Of a stretch of 64,000 nt of DNA, positions 26,152 to 36,427 are shown piece after piece. Origin of the DNA: Symsagittifera roscoffensis (taxonomy: Eukaryota > Xenacoelomorpha > Acoela > Convolutidae); contig NC_087064.1 in assembly GCF_963678635.1 (NCBI RefSeq), forward strand, positions 21,500,509 through 21,564,508, read 5' to 3'. The position numbers and the translations under genes were made by a program. The notes under the pieces were generated by a model. That model had not been told where the DNA came from, ran no database searches, and saw only the letters and a list, made by a program, of their open reading frames with translations. The stretch's first letter is position 1. Every line of letters begins with the position of its first letter.

Positions 26152-26561
26152 TGAGTTAGGTTCGAGGTGTAATTCATAGAGTAATTTCGGATAGGGTACA
26201 CCGTCTGCTCGTCACGCTATCTTATTTTCGGCCGGATAGATTCGTGCAACTTCTTAGTCTAATACCGATCCTAATCTTACTCTTATATCTACTAGTCTCA
26301 GGGTGTTTAACTAGTCTCTGCTAGGCTCAATAGATCTAGAGTATACTGGCTTTTTGCGATTGCTAAAGTTCTCTTGGAGAGGTAACTAATTTCTAAGTTA
26401 AATTCAAATCTCTCTGGTGCTAAATTTACAAGTAATTTCAGCACTTACAAATAAGTGGTTTGTTAGTTAGATGGATCGTGATTGGTTAATATTAAATATT
26501 TTATAGAGATAAAATATCCAATTTCCAACCAATAAAAAAATATAGTTTATGTCTGGTTCCA
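26152..26561 (-). repeat. 5' LTR of element A
   Basis: The reverse complement starts TGGAACCAGA and ends CTAACTCA, matching the TG...CA ends of the LTRs at 34768-35175 and 53263-53670. It is 410 bp against 408 bp there, with substitutions and small indels along its length. The inner edge is followed by the same primer-binding site as in the intact copy. Its partner LTR is not in the window. Confidence 0.92.
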
Positions 26562-29500
26562 CGAGGACCAATAAGGTTAATTTTTTATTGAGGAGCGGAA
26601 TTAGTTGTCTACCAGGTTTCGCGCAATTTCGTCCTTATAAGAATAAAACGATGGGTTTGATCCTGTTTTACCAACACAGTACCCGTCTTATGACATAATT
26701 TTTTCGCAAAGCATTGAGTCCGCGCTAACAAAAATAAAGTGAAGAGGAAAACCGGAACCGTGGGCAATTACGAAAAAATCAACTCTGCAGATTTGGTCTC
26801 ATTTATCAAACAAACAAAATTCACCGCCGACTTTTCTATTCAACGCAATAGAATCATCCAAAAAATTTTCATGCAAAACAAAACGACAGGAGCAAAAATT
26901 CAAATAAAAAATTTAACAAGAGGCAGAGAAAACGAGAGAAACAGGCAAGAATTTTTCGCGGACTTCAGCCGCAGAGTAACAAAAATCACCCGTTCTTATA
27001 AAGCGCGATAAAGAGGGCGATGCGGCTACTCGGGTTGGGGCTTATCTTGGGGCGGAGTAACATTCTAGTTGCGCTTAAAAAGTTGTCAGAAAAAATAGTA
27101 TAGTTTTCCACAGCGTTGTGCCGTTTTTTAATCAAATCCTTGTCCCATATTGAAACTTACGCTTTGGGTTCTTAGCATTAGTGATCACGGTGTTTTAAAA
27201 TTCCCTGGATAATTATTAACAGAGACAGTTCAGCCACAGGCAATTTAATTAATTCAATTCCAGCCAAAAAACTCAGACTATTCCGCCAAAGACAACTCGG
27301 TCAAATTACATAAGAAAGATCAAATCAAATAAGAAATATATAATAATTTTGATAAAAAATATATGAGTGGGTATGTTTTCACCACAGTATAAAAAACCTA
27401 AGATACATCAGAATTTTCGAAAACCAAAAGAAATTTGCTATTTTTAAAACTTTAAGACATTTGTACACTTAAAATACAAAGTCTTTAACTTTTAAAAATA
27501 CAAAGTTTTTAACCAACTTCTTTCGATTGGGCGCTTCGCAAACACGAGTTTATAAAACCTGCCATTTTTGCCACCAATTTAACGAACTGCAAGGCTGTCC
27601 GCTATACTTTTGAAGTTCAGCTGAGGAAGACTTTTTTAGAGTCTTCAAAAACGAACATTAAATCACGAATGGGCTTGGAACTTTAACAAACCAAAAATTC
27701 ATCATTTTAAACAATTGGCCAAACAACTTGGCCTAGTAAGATGAAACTCAGATTAAGTTTTTGAAAGCAGCAGCGTTTTTTATAGCGTTGCAACGGTGGC
27801 TTCAAAACCACTTACAACTTTTTGTTCTCAATTACTTTAAGCAGCAAAAAAGGTTTCCAACGTTGTCTTGAGTCTTGATGGTAAACAAAGCGTACACCGG
27901 AGATACTAAATACTTTTAAAGCACACCATCTGTGGTATCAACAATAGATTTTTTTTATTAGCACAGTTCTTCCTGTCGCAAGTTTGTTTTAGGGCGGTGC
28001 CCACGTAGGCTTCAAAATCACTTGTAGTATTTTTGTTTTCATTTGCTCTAAGCAGCCAAAAAATTTTTTAAGGGTGTCTTCAGTCTTCTTGGGCAAAAAA
28101 GCGTACACCAAAGACACAAAAGTTTTTTTGATCACATCATGTTTAGAAAAAAAAACAAAAGATTTGGTTTTTTGTTACCAGCAAAGTTTTTCTTATGAAA
28201 TTTTTCTCGAAGCGATAGAGTCATCCCTGGTAAAAATTAAAGAAAAACAGGACCACGAAACCACAGAAGTGCATGAAAAAAAATTCAACAAGAAACGCAG
28301 CTTTTTGGGTCTCATTATTGAATTGAACGAACAGCTCAAACTCGACAATTTTACTCATTTGAATAGAAAAGTTGATCATCCAAAAACATACAGCATCAAA
28401 AAATTAGCTTAGAGCAATGTCAGAACAAGAGGCAGAGAGAAAAGCAAGATTTTTGCTATGGAGCAGAGCAGCAGAGTACGTTACTAACGAGCGCGATTTT
28501 AACAGTAATGCTAGGGATGGGGACATAACTTGGGCTGAGTAAAATTATCCATTTGCATCTTTGTAGCTTGTCAAAAAAATAGTGTGTTAATACATGGGGT
28601 CACACCATTTTTAACTGAACTGTTCTCCGATATAACGATTTTTTTCTGCGACTGTTATTCTATCTTAATTGATCACGGTTTTTTGAGCGTTTGCTCATTC
28701 TCCGAAACAGTCAGGTAAGCCAGAAAAAAATCCGATTTATTAGCCAAAAACTGTTCTGCCCAATAAGAATAGGAAGACAAAATCAATTTTTTAAAAAAAT
28801 TTCCAAATCCAAGGGAAGTTTTTAATTAACCCAAACAAAACTTCGAAATATCCATGAACAAAGTTCGAAGCTTCGAAACTATTTGCTGGCCGTAAAGATA
28901 TAAGATTTGTGCATTCTTGAAATACAAAGATTTGAATAGATCGGTGTGTTCACGATTGGATTTCAAGGAATGAGTATGAGAAATATAACAAAGAAGAAAT
29001 TCATATCCAGTTTGACTTTCCTATATCAACAACTGTTTTAAAATAATTGCAATTTGATAAGTTTTCGAACGAAATTTTGAGATTAATGTTAAAACGAATC
29101 CAGTGATTGGGCGTGGATTTTCAGGAGTCTTTTGAGGACTAATAAGGTAATTTTTTTGATCGATGAGCAGAATTAGTTCTCTCGGGCTTTGCAATTGGTC
29201 CTTATTTGAACGAAAAATTGGATTTACTACATTTTTTACCAGCACAGTTCGTCCTATTGCATCACTTTTTTGCAAAGAATTGAACCCTCACTAATAAAAA
29301 ATCCGGAACCCTGAGCAATATATGGCAAGTACAAAAAAAAAACCACAGTAGCAGATTTGACCTCCTTTATAAAAAAAAACTCACTCTGAATTTTTCATTC
29401 GACTGAAGTGAAGAGTTTCATGCAAAAAAAAATTGTACACCAGAGATACAAATGTGTGTTAGATCACACCAGGTATGGTTTACGCAATATACTTTATTTT

Positions 29501-30093
29501 TTGTTACTGGTACAGGTGTTTTTTTTTGAATTGTTTTTTTTTCTACAAATGATTGGTGAAAATTCATAGAAAACACGATCCCGAAATCACAGTTGTGTAT
29601 GAAAATAAGAATTAAACAAATCAACATAGCTGTTTTGGTTCCATTATTAATTAAGCAGCTCACGCCCGACATTTTTACTGATTTCAAAAGAAAAGCTGAT
29701 TACCCAAAAAAAAGACAGCACCAAGATTCTTTTCCAGTTTTACGATTTCCTTCTCTGCGCCTGCTATTTTACCATTAGTTGATCACGCTTTTTTGAGTAT
29801 TCGATCGATTTCAAGTAGAGTCAATCAAGCCAAAAAAACTTGTGCTAAATCAGCCAAAAACTGTTCTGCCGATTTAGATTAAGGTGACCAAATCAAATTT
29901 TCTAAACTCTTCCAATTTTATTAGGAAGAATTTTTTATCTGAGTCAAGCAAAAGTTTTGAAATATCACTGACGAGTATCAAAGCTCAAAGTTTTTTTTGC
30001 TAAAATTCTACAATTCGTGATCACTTGAAATACGAAAAATATAATATATTTCAATGTGTTCTCGATTGGACGATTTGTCGGCACGAACTTATT
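26562..30093. repeat. Degenerate ~1.1-1.5 kb repeat array between elements A and B
   Basis: Three diverged units share landmarks in the same order: a 'CCAATAAGGTTAATTTTTT..GAGC(A/G)GAATTAGTT' block (26569, 29137), 'CCGGAACCNTGNGCAAT' (26751, 29312), a 'GCGCGAT..TTGGG..GAGTAA' block (27005, 28490), 'TGATCACGGTGTTTT' (27182, 28671, 29778) and 'GTGTTC(A/T)CGATTGG' (about 27525, 28944, 30056). Short open frames inside (26739-27011, 28074-28412) are not conserved between units, so I do not call them genes. Origin unknown; possibly a decayed transposon. Confidence 0.6.
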
Positions 30094-30623
30094 GTTCCGA
30101 CTTTCGATACGAAAGTAACGGAATAATTGTGCTCGGGTGGGTTTTTTTTTCTTCAGACAAATTTCGACTTTTTAACTAGCCATTTTTGACGGAATTTTTT
30201 TAATATCATTCGAAAGGTATTGTTGTTCTGAGCTCAAATTTGAAAAGATATTTCACCTGTGATCATTTTTCGTAAAGTTACGGGGGTTTAATGATTGCCA
30301 CTTTGGCAATTTTGGGACAATTAACGCGCGATATATTTCGCGCTATTAACGCGCAAGCGGAGAGTTAATCCGCCTTTGAAATCGTTCCAAATTGGTTGAA
30401 AGAAGCTTATTTGCCATAATTTATTTGTTACAAAGAGCGAAATCTATCCTTTTGTAGTTAATATGGCGTGTGGATGGATGATTTTCAAAAAAAAAATTCA
30501 GATTTTAGAAAAAAAATTTCATTTTGTTTTATTTCATTTAATTTTTTAAATGTTATAACTGCTCAATAAACATTAAAAGGCGGTCGGAACATTCAGGGCT
30601 TCGCCCTGATACGAGCAGTCTTG
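30094..30623 (+). mobile_element. Hairpin-ended interspersed repeat, copy M1
   Basis: About 530 bp. It begins GTTCCGACTTTCGATACG, and near its end has the inverted match GTCGGAAC followed by a strong hairpin CAGGGCTTCGCCCTG and the tail ATACGAGCAGTCTTG. An internal hairpin GCGCGATATATTTCGCGC is present. The same element recurs at 34028-34557, and in reverse at 61652-62119 with two further partial copies. It is non-coding and therefore non-autonomous. The subterminal inverted repeats and 3' hairpin recall Helentron-associated elements, but the termini are not diagnostic. Confidence 0.65.
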
Positions 30624-30721
30624 TTTTTTCTTTGCATTACTTTTGGCAAAAATGTCTCAATGGGACTATTTCACAAGACTATTTCACAAGACTATTTCTA
30701 GAACAATTATCACTTCGGTCG

Positions 30722-30857
30722 ATGGGACTGTTTTTTGGACTATTTTTCGGACTATTTTTGGGACTGTTTTGTATGGGACTGTTTTTTTTGTACTTTGCTA
30801 TGTTTTTTCGGACTGTTTTGTATTGGACTGTTTTGTATGGGACTGTTTTGTACAGAC
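30722..30857. repeat. GGACTGTTTTGTAT minisatellite
   Basis: About ten imperfect units based on GGACTGTTTT(GTAT/TTC). It creates spurious Gly-Leu-Phe-rich frames. The motif recurs in inverted orientation at 33413-33493 and in direct orientation at about 33662-33692. Confidence 0.8.
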
Positions 30858-30899
30858 ACGATTTATTCAATCTTAAAATACCAACTAAGTGGCGTTAAA

Positions 30900-33800
30900 T
30901 TCATTACTGGTTTCTAGTTGGGCAAGGATTTTATGGCATTTAGTTTCTTTTTTATAGAATTTGTTGTTCAGTTCTTTAACCAACAACAAAAAAGTCTTAT
31001 AATTTGCTGTTTTTAAAAAATGATATAGAGTATGTCAATTCTTGCGCGTTCGTCTGTGATATCCTTATCTATATTTCCGCTATGTATAGATCGGAACCTT
31101 TTTTGGTTCAACCGGGTCAAAGAATGGTCTCCTTCTTTTTTTCTTCGTCTTTTTCTCACTTGTTATGTTTTTTGAGCTCAAAAACTTTTTTTATTCGTAA
31201 GTGAAGGTTCACTTCCATTGTTGGATTTTCCTCTGAATCGCGGCTGATTTGTACAAAGATTGAGTCTACTAGCAGAACTGTTGGTGATATGGTTTCAGCT
31301 GTTTTAACAGTCTCCATTATCAAAATTGGTATTCTCACGAGAGAGAACCGTCTGGTTAAATAAAAAAAGAGGATTTTTTTTGGGTTGTGACTGGCTTGGC
31401 TCAACTGTCTTCATTACTAGAACAAAATTTTTTTGTCTATTAAATTTAACGACAAAATTAAGATAATTTGTATCAATGCGTCATGCAAATTTACATGGCC
31501 TTAAGAACCTGAAACCTAAAAATCCAGTGGCCTTTGTTTTTTAGAGAACTATTATTCTCATGCTACTTGATTCTTCTTGCTTTTGTACTTATTCTTGACT
31601 TCCAGCTCTATACCACATTGTAGATGTCTTAGACTAACATATCGCCAAAACTGTTTTGTGAAACATAGCTGCTAAAAAATTTAAGCTAGTAAAAAACAAT
31701 TAATTCAAACAATCGAAACCTTTCCAGGGTTTATTTTGCGTTACCTCATCAAGAAACTTTGCTCATTGCTCTTGAGGCAAAGAACGTCATTAAATTATCG
31801 AATACAATCGCTATTTATCTTTCAATTGCTAAATTTCCACGCGAACACAACCCAGGTTTGCTTTTTCACTTAGACATTCCTGACAGTTGTTAAGAGTTTC
31901 TGATGCTCCTTAGACGGTTGTTGTTCAATTCGCGCAGAATAATTCGACCGACTCTCAAAAAAAATGCAAAAAATGGCAAATTTTTTGTTGCAATTATCAG
32001 TTAGCAAGAAAACAAGAAGCAGAAGTCCGTGTAAATAAAAAAAGCTCGTTAAAACGGAATTAGTAGCTGGCTGTCATCTGTAAAATTTTTGTTATGAGCC
32101 ATGAAACAACAAAAAATTTCAAACCAATTTTTCTGAAGCTGAAACGACGGAATTGGACGCGTGGCTAAAATAATCCGAAAAAAGCTACGCTTCAAAGTAC
32201 AAACTTTCTCTGAGTCACCCAATTTGTGCGGGCTAATATACAATATAACCTGTTGTCCCTTCCGGTCTCTTTAATGTAGCAATAAAATTCCTACAGATGT
32301 GATTCCAAAAAAAAGGAAAATTTTTGAGAGAAAATGTCGAGAGAAAACTGGTCTGTACCTTTCCGTAGTTTTAAAATTTAATTTTAAAACATATTGAAAA
32401 AAGGAGTTTCAACCTGAAGAAAGACTTCCCGAGCCAAGGCGAACTTCAAAATGTTTCATGTGCCCGTTGAGATAATTATTCGATTGAAACGTTCATGTGC
32501 CCGTTGAGATAATTATTCGATTGAAACTTTGAAAACACTCCAATTTTTGAAAAAAAAATTGCAGGTAAAGTCCCTCTTTGATTAGAGCTCAAGTAAATTG
32601 CTTTCACAGGATAGAACAGCTTGTTCAAAAGAACAGCAAAAAATTCGAAATTGTCTAATGGAAAAAAACCCGAGCATAAACGTTTCGCCACTTTCTTTGA
32701 AAGTATGAACAAACAAAACAAATACTATCATAATTGAAGCTAGAATTTTCAACTAATAAAAACAATTTTGCTGCGCTAGAAGCGTGGTCGAATAGATGAA
32801 CAAAAAACTCAGTTAGGTTATGGATGAATCCAGTTTTCAAGTAAAGACAAAAATGTTGCTGCGCACAATTATGGTTGAATAAGATGAAAATAAAAATCGG
32901 TGAAGCTGGGCGCCTATTATATAATGGTCAAAAAGTAAAGTTTTCTCCTTTTCACAAGTTTTTAATATTATCTGTTTGCCTTAAATTGCTTTAAAACTGA
33001 TAATCATTTTAAAAAATCTGATTTTTATTCTGATGATTATTAGTAATGCGCATACTGTCATTGATTGCTTAAAGTTTCATTGAGTGTAGATTCATATAGA
33101 TTCATGTAGATTATAATTTCATTCAGTTTTGTAATAGTCATAATTAGCCTAAATTTCAATTATCTTTCAATTGAGTTTTGAAACCCATCATAGTTCTGCA
33201 GAAACCGAGTGTTCTAAAGAGTTCTTCGAAAAAAAAATTAAAAATCTTTGCTATTTTTTTCTTCAAGATTTGAACTTTCTTGAAAAAGCTTTGATATTTT
33301 CCAAAATTCTTTGGCAAGGACTTGCCAAAACTTTTTTTGAACACTAACCAAATTTCTTCAAGATTTTTCATAGATAGCAAAGAATGATGGACTTGGGAAC
33401 CAACTCTGTGCAAACAGTCCCAAGCAAAACAGTCCGATACAAAACAGTCCGAAAAATTGTGAACACGGCAAGCAAAACAGTCCTAAGCAAAACATTGCTT
33501 GTGATCACCGCAGTCGTGTCAACGTGTTGCGAGTTTTTAACAGAGGGTTCGACTCTATACAAAAATCAGAGGCGGACAACCGGCTAGCAGTTTATAACGA
33601 TTTAAAATTTAAACAGATTGTTTTGCCTTGAACTAATTTGCTCATTTTCACAAATTTTTGGATTGTTTTGTATAGGACTGTTTTGTATGGGAGTTTTGCT
33701 TATATGCAACGTTAAACCTATTGGTGGTTAAAATTACAAGATATCCTAGTTTGAAGGGTGATCGAAAAAGCTGAGGTTAATCCCAAAACGAGGTTAATTG

Positions 33801-34027
33801 CTCATTATCTTATGCTCGGTGTATATACTAAAGTTGCAAAAGGAAAAAGTTTTGTCTAGACCAGATCATCCTTATTTACATCCTATATACACATTGAAGC
33901 AAATGTTTAAATTGAAAAACCGTTGTTTTTAGTGACAGTTTTGTAGAAAGGTCAAAAACAAAACATTTTTTCCTTCTGTTTTCTGAATTGAATAACGAAG
34001 TTCATGTGGCGGACTTTTTTCCTTTTT
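30900..34027. other. Spacer without recognised genes
   Basis: AT-rich sequence with only short, non-homologous frames. Contents noted: a 37-bp direct duplication at 32457-32530 (CATGTGCCCGTTGAGATAAT...), a short 'TAGATTCAT' repeat near 33085, and the inverted GGACTGTTTT cluster at 33413-33493. No tRNA, splice-supported exon or known domain was found. Confidence 0.5.
33413..33493. repeat. Inverted partner of the GGACTGTTTT minisatellite
   Basis: Reads AAAACAGTCC repeatedly (GATACAAAACAGTCCGA and variants), the reverse complement of the array at 30722-30857 about 2.6 kb away. Confidence 0.75.
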
Positions 34028-34557
34028 GTTCCGACTTTCGATACGAAAGTAACGGAATACTTGTGCTCGGGGTGGGTTTTTTTTCTTCGGACAAATTTCG
34101 ACTTTTTAACTAGCCATTTTTGACGGAATTTTTTTATATCATTCGAAAAGTATTGTTGTCCTGAGCTCAAATTTGAAAAGATATTTCACCTGCAATCATT
34201 TTTCGTAAAGTTATGGGGGTTTAAAGATTGCCATTTTTGCCAATTTGGGACAATTAACGCGCGATATATTTCGCGCTATTAACGCGTAAGCGGAGAGTTA
34301 ATCCGTCTTGGAAATCGTTCCAAATTGGTTTAACGAAGCTTATTTGCCATAATTGATTTGTTACAAGTAGCGAAATCTATCCTTTAGTATTTTATATGGC
34401 GTGTGGGGGATGATTTTTATTTTAAAAATTTCAAATTTTTGAAAAAAAAATTTCATTTTGTTTTATTATTTTTAATTTTTTAATTATATTACTACTCCAT
34501 AAACCTTAATGGGCAGTCGGAACATTCAGGGCTTCGCACTGATACGAGCAGTCTTGT
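34028..34557 (+). mobile_element. Hairpin-ended interspersed repeat, copy M2
   Basis: Same start (GTTCCGACTTTCGATACG), internal GCGCGATATATTTCGCGC hairpin, GTCGGAAC and tail ATACGAGCAGTCTTG as copy M1. Length and order match within a few bases. The terminal hairpin has one mismatch (CAGGGCTTCGCACTG). Confidence 0.65.
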
Positions 34558-34763
34558 TTCCTTTTCTTCTCACTTGTCCACATGCTAATTTTTCAAGAGT
34601 TTCCAATTCTTTTATTTTCTAAAAAAAAGTTGATTAATTAGGCCATGACCAACCTAACTGATAATCACTTTTCACTTCGTAAAACCACCCGCAACAAAAA
34701 TAAATTGACGCTTGTTCTGGTTAATCTTTTTCAATAAAAAAGTGGAATGGCATCCTACATTCC

Positions 34764-34767
34764 AATT
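34764..34767. repeat. Target-site duplication AATT, left
   Basis: AATT directly precedes the 5' LTR and directly follows the 3' LTR (53671-53674). Four bases is within the range known for Ty3/gypsy integrases; AATT is common by chance in this AT-rich DNA. Confidence 0.7.
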
Positions 34768-35175
34768 TGGAACCTGATCTAAACTATATTTTATGATTGG
34801 ATAAATTAAATGTTTTACCAATGTAAAGTATTTAATATTAACCAATCATGATCCATCTAACTAACAACCCACTTATTTGTAAGTGCTGAAGTTACTTGTA
34901 ATTTCAGCACCAGAGAGATTTGAATTTAACTTAGAAATTAGTTGGACTCTCCCGAGCACTTCAGCAGCCGCAATAAACCAGTATACCCTAGATCTATTGA
35001 GCCTAGCAGAGACTAGTTAAACAACCTGAGACTAGATAGTATAAGAGTAAGATTAGGATCGGTATTAGACTAAGAAGTTGCACGAATCTATCCGGCCGAA
35101 AATAAGATAGCGTGACGAGCAGACGGTGTACCCTATCCGAAATTACTCTATGAGTTACACTCCAGTCCTAACTCA
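34768..35175 (+). repeat. 5' LTR of element B
   Basis: 408 bp, identical to 53263-53670. It starts TGGAACCTGA and ends CTAACTCA. It contains a polyadenylation signal AATAAA at 34972-34977 and a TATA-like TATATTTTATG near 34783. The exact U3/R/U5 borders cannot be fixed without transcript ends. Confidence 0.96.
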
Positions 35176-35177
35176 TC

Positions 35178-35196
35178 TGGTGCGACCATAAGTCTC
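35178..35196 (+). promoter_or_regulatory. Primer-binding site of element B
   Basis: TGGTGCGACCATAAGTCTC begins two bases after the LTR and is identical to the site in element A. It fits pairing with a tRNA 3' CCA end; the tRNA is unidentified. Confidence 0.8.
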
Positions 35197-35263
35197 GAAC
35201 AAGACCTTATTAGATTAGAATTAACCAAAATTAGATTAGAAATTAGACAAAAACATTTACAAA

Positions 35264-35497
35264 ATGTTATACGACAATAATTTAATTGAAATGTCTCTCC
35301 GACTCAATAGATCCGAGCCAATATTCCGAACCATAATAGAACTACCCGGAATTGGAAGAAGACATCGAACCAAAGACGACATACGACAAAGTAGAAACTT
35401 GCCGTATAGTTACATGATAGTTCGGCAAAAGCCAGAACAAACTTTTATATTTCGAATACTACTTGCAATGAATTTAGATTTCCATTTGCAAACATAA
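35264..35497 (+). CDS. ORF-L: 77-aa protein in the 5' leader of element B
   Basis: A short open frame starting MLYDNNLIEMSLRLNRSEP, placed 88 bases after the LTR and nearly 1 kb before the next ORF. Its homologue in element A (25719-26057) is collinear for about 72 residues. Many nucleotide differences between the two are in third codon positions and indels are absent until the end. That pattern shows selection on the protein and is not expected of an untranslated leader. Composition: Arg/Leu/Ile-rich with a central ELPGIGRR motif. No signal peptide, zinc finger or membrane helix. The start is the first ATG after the LTR, so ribosomes scanning the genomic RNA would meet it first. Unknown family; a regulatory role is possible but unproven. 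Confidence 0.65.
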   Translation: MLYDNNLIEMSLRLNRSEPIFRTIIELPGIGRRHRTKDDIRQSRNLPYSYMIVRQKPEQTFIFRILLAMNLDFHLQT

Positions 35498-35826
35498 AAC
35501 CTTGAAGTAAATCTTCAAAATCATTTCAGGCGCTAAACAAAATTAATATTATACAATAACGATTGATAAAAAGATCTAAGATCGTTTTCCTAAAATTCTG
35601 CAGTATTATACAAAACATGTTTGAAAAATATTTATTGGAAAATAAAAATAAAAATTAGTAGCATGACAATAAATGGTTAGTAATCATAAATCATCCTGTT
35701 GTTCCAGCTTCATCACCTAAAACATAACAGCAATCATCAACTCACTAATATCATAAAATACTAAATCTTTCCTTTACACAAATTTAAAACCTCATTAAAA
35801 CTTAAAGTCACTTAATTTTAAAACCA

Positions 35827-35911
35827 GATCATCAAGGCTTATCCTTGGATCTTAAATCATTTTCTACTTCATTACATTTTAAATTTGATCATCAAGGCTT
35901 ATCCTTGGATC
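35827..35911 (+). other. Twin leader hairpins (candidate packaging or dimerisation signal)
   Basis: The 25-base unit at 35827-35851 is repeated exactly at 35887-35911. Each forms an inverted repeat: GATC, CAAGG, a CTTAT loop, CCTTG, GATC. Element A keeps both units. Retroviral packaging signals in the leader are often paired stem-loops; that parallel is inference. Confidence 0.55.
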
Positions 35912-35969
35912 AAACAGAACAACTTTGTTCTCCCCCACCCACTTAATTAGTGTCTAACGACCTCAAACG

Positions 35970-36345
35970 TCGATTCACTACCCAACCCTTTCTAAAGACC
36001 CAAGACTAATAGAAATTTTTAAACAAAACTAATCATTCAAATTAGGATAAACAGTGAAGAACTTCGGTTATTCATCCTTCACTTGATCCCCCCTCTTACC
36101 AGACCCAGGATAAATCTTAGACTTAGTAAGTTTAAAATAGTATCTAACGAACTACTCGCGTTCTAATTATACCTGAACCTTGTGGATCGATTTACTATTC
36201 TCCAACCCTTGAACACAATCACTACCCCTAAGTAAGATTAAGTAAGTTAACACCTTAGCTTATACTAGTCACGAGAAAGTAAAAATCATTCTTCGGAATC
36301 GATATACTTTTCTCTCCAACCCTAAACAAATAGACCCAGGTTAAG
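35970..36345 (+). repeat. Reiterated leader module (CGATTYACT...CCAACCCT), three copies
   Basis: The module TCGAT(T/A)(C/T)ACT followed by CCAACCCT occurs at 35970-35989, 36187-36209 and 36299-36323. An accompanying AGACCCA(A/G)G follows the first and third and precedes the second. Element A retains all three (about 25288, 25066, 24952). Function unknown. Confidence 0.5.
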
Positions 36346-36427
36346 CTAACCAAAAAATCGTAAGAACTAACAGTTTAGGAAAATAGAAATCATTTAACAA
36401 CCTTTTGCACCCGTCATCCTAAACCTT

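Larger units (their letters stand above)
1..26561 (-). mobile_element. Element A: decayed, internally rearranged giant Ty3/gypsy-like LTR retroelement (3' end outside window)
   Basis: Read on the minus strand, this stretch follows the order of the intact copy at 34768-53670: LTR, primer site, leader, basic ORF, gag-pol, small membrane ORFs, Met-less ORF, env, terminal ORF, 3' non-coding region. Almost every long frame is interrupted. The first bases align to the non-coding tail of the intact copy about 250 bp before its 3' LTR, so the 3' LTR should lie just left of the window. The copy is longer than the intact one because a pol-to-env block is tandemly repeated, with junctions near 13706, 6690, 6023, 5642 and 4976. 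Sequence divergence from the intact copy is visible throughout, so this is an older insertion or another subfamily. Confidence 0.93.

Noticed and set aside
26739..28412. Open frames of 90 and 112 aa (26739-27011, 28074-28412) as genes
   Set aside because: They sit in diverged repeat units and the frames are not preserved between units, so coding is not supported.
30632..30917. Overlapping open frames encoding Gly-Leu-Phe-rich peptides
   Set aside because: Produced by the GGACTGTTTT minisatellite in all frames; no start context, homologue or splice support.
35240..36427. Leader region as ordinary untranslated sequence
   Set aside because: The codon-type conservation of 35264-35497 with element A argues that at least that part is translated.
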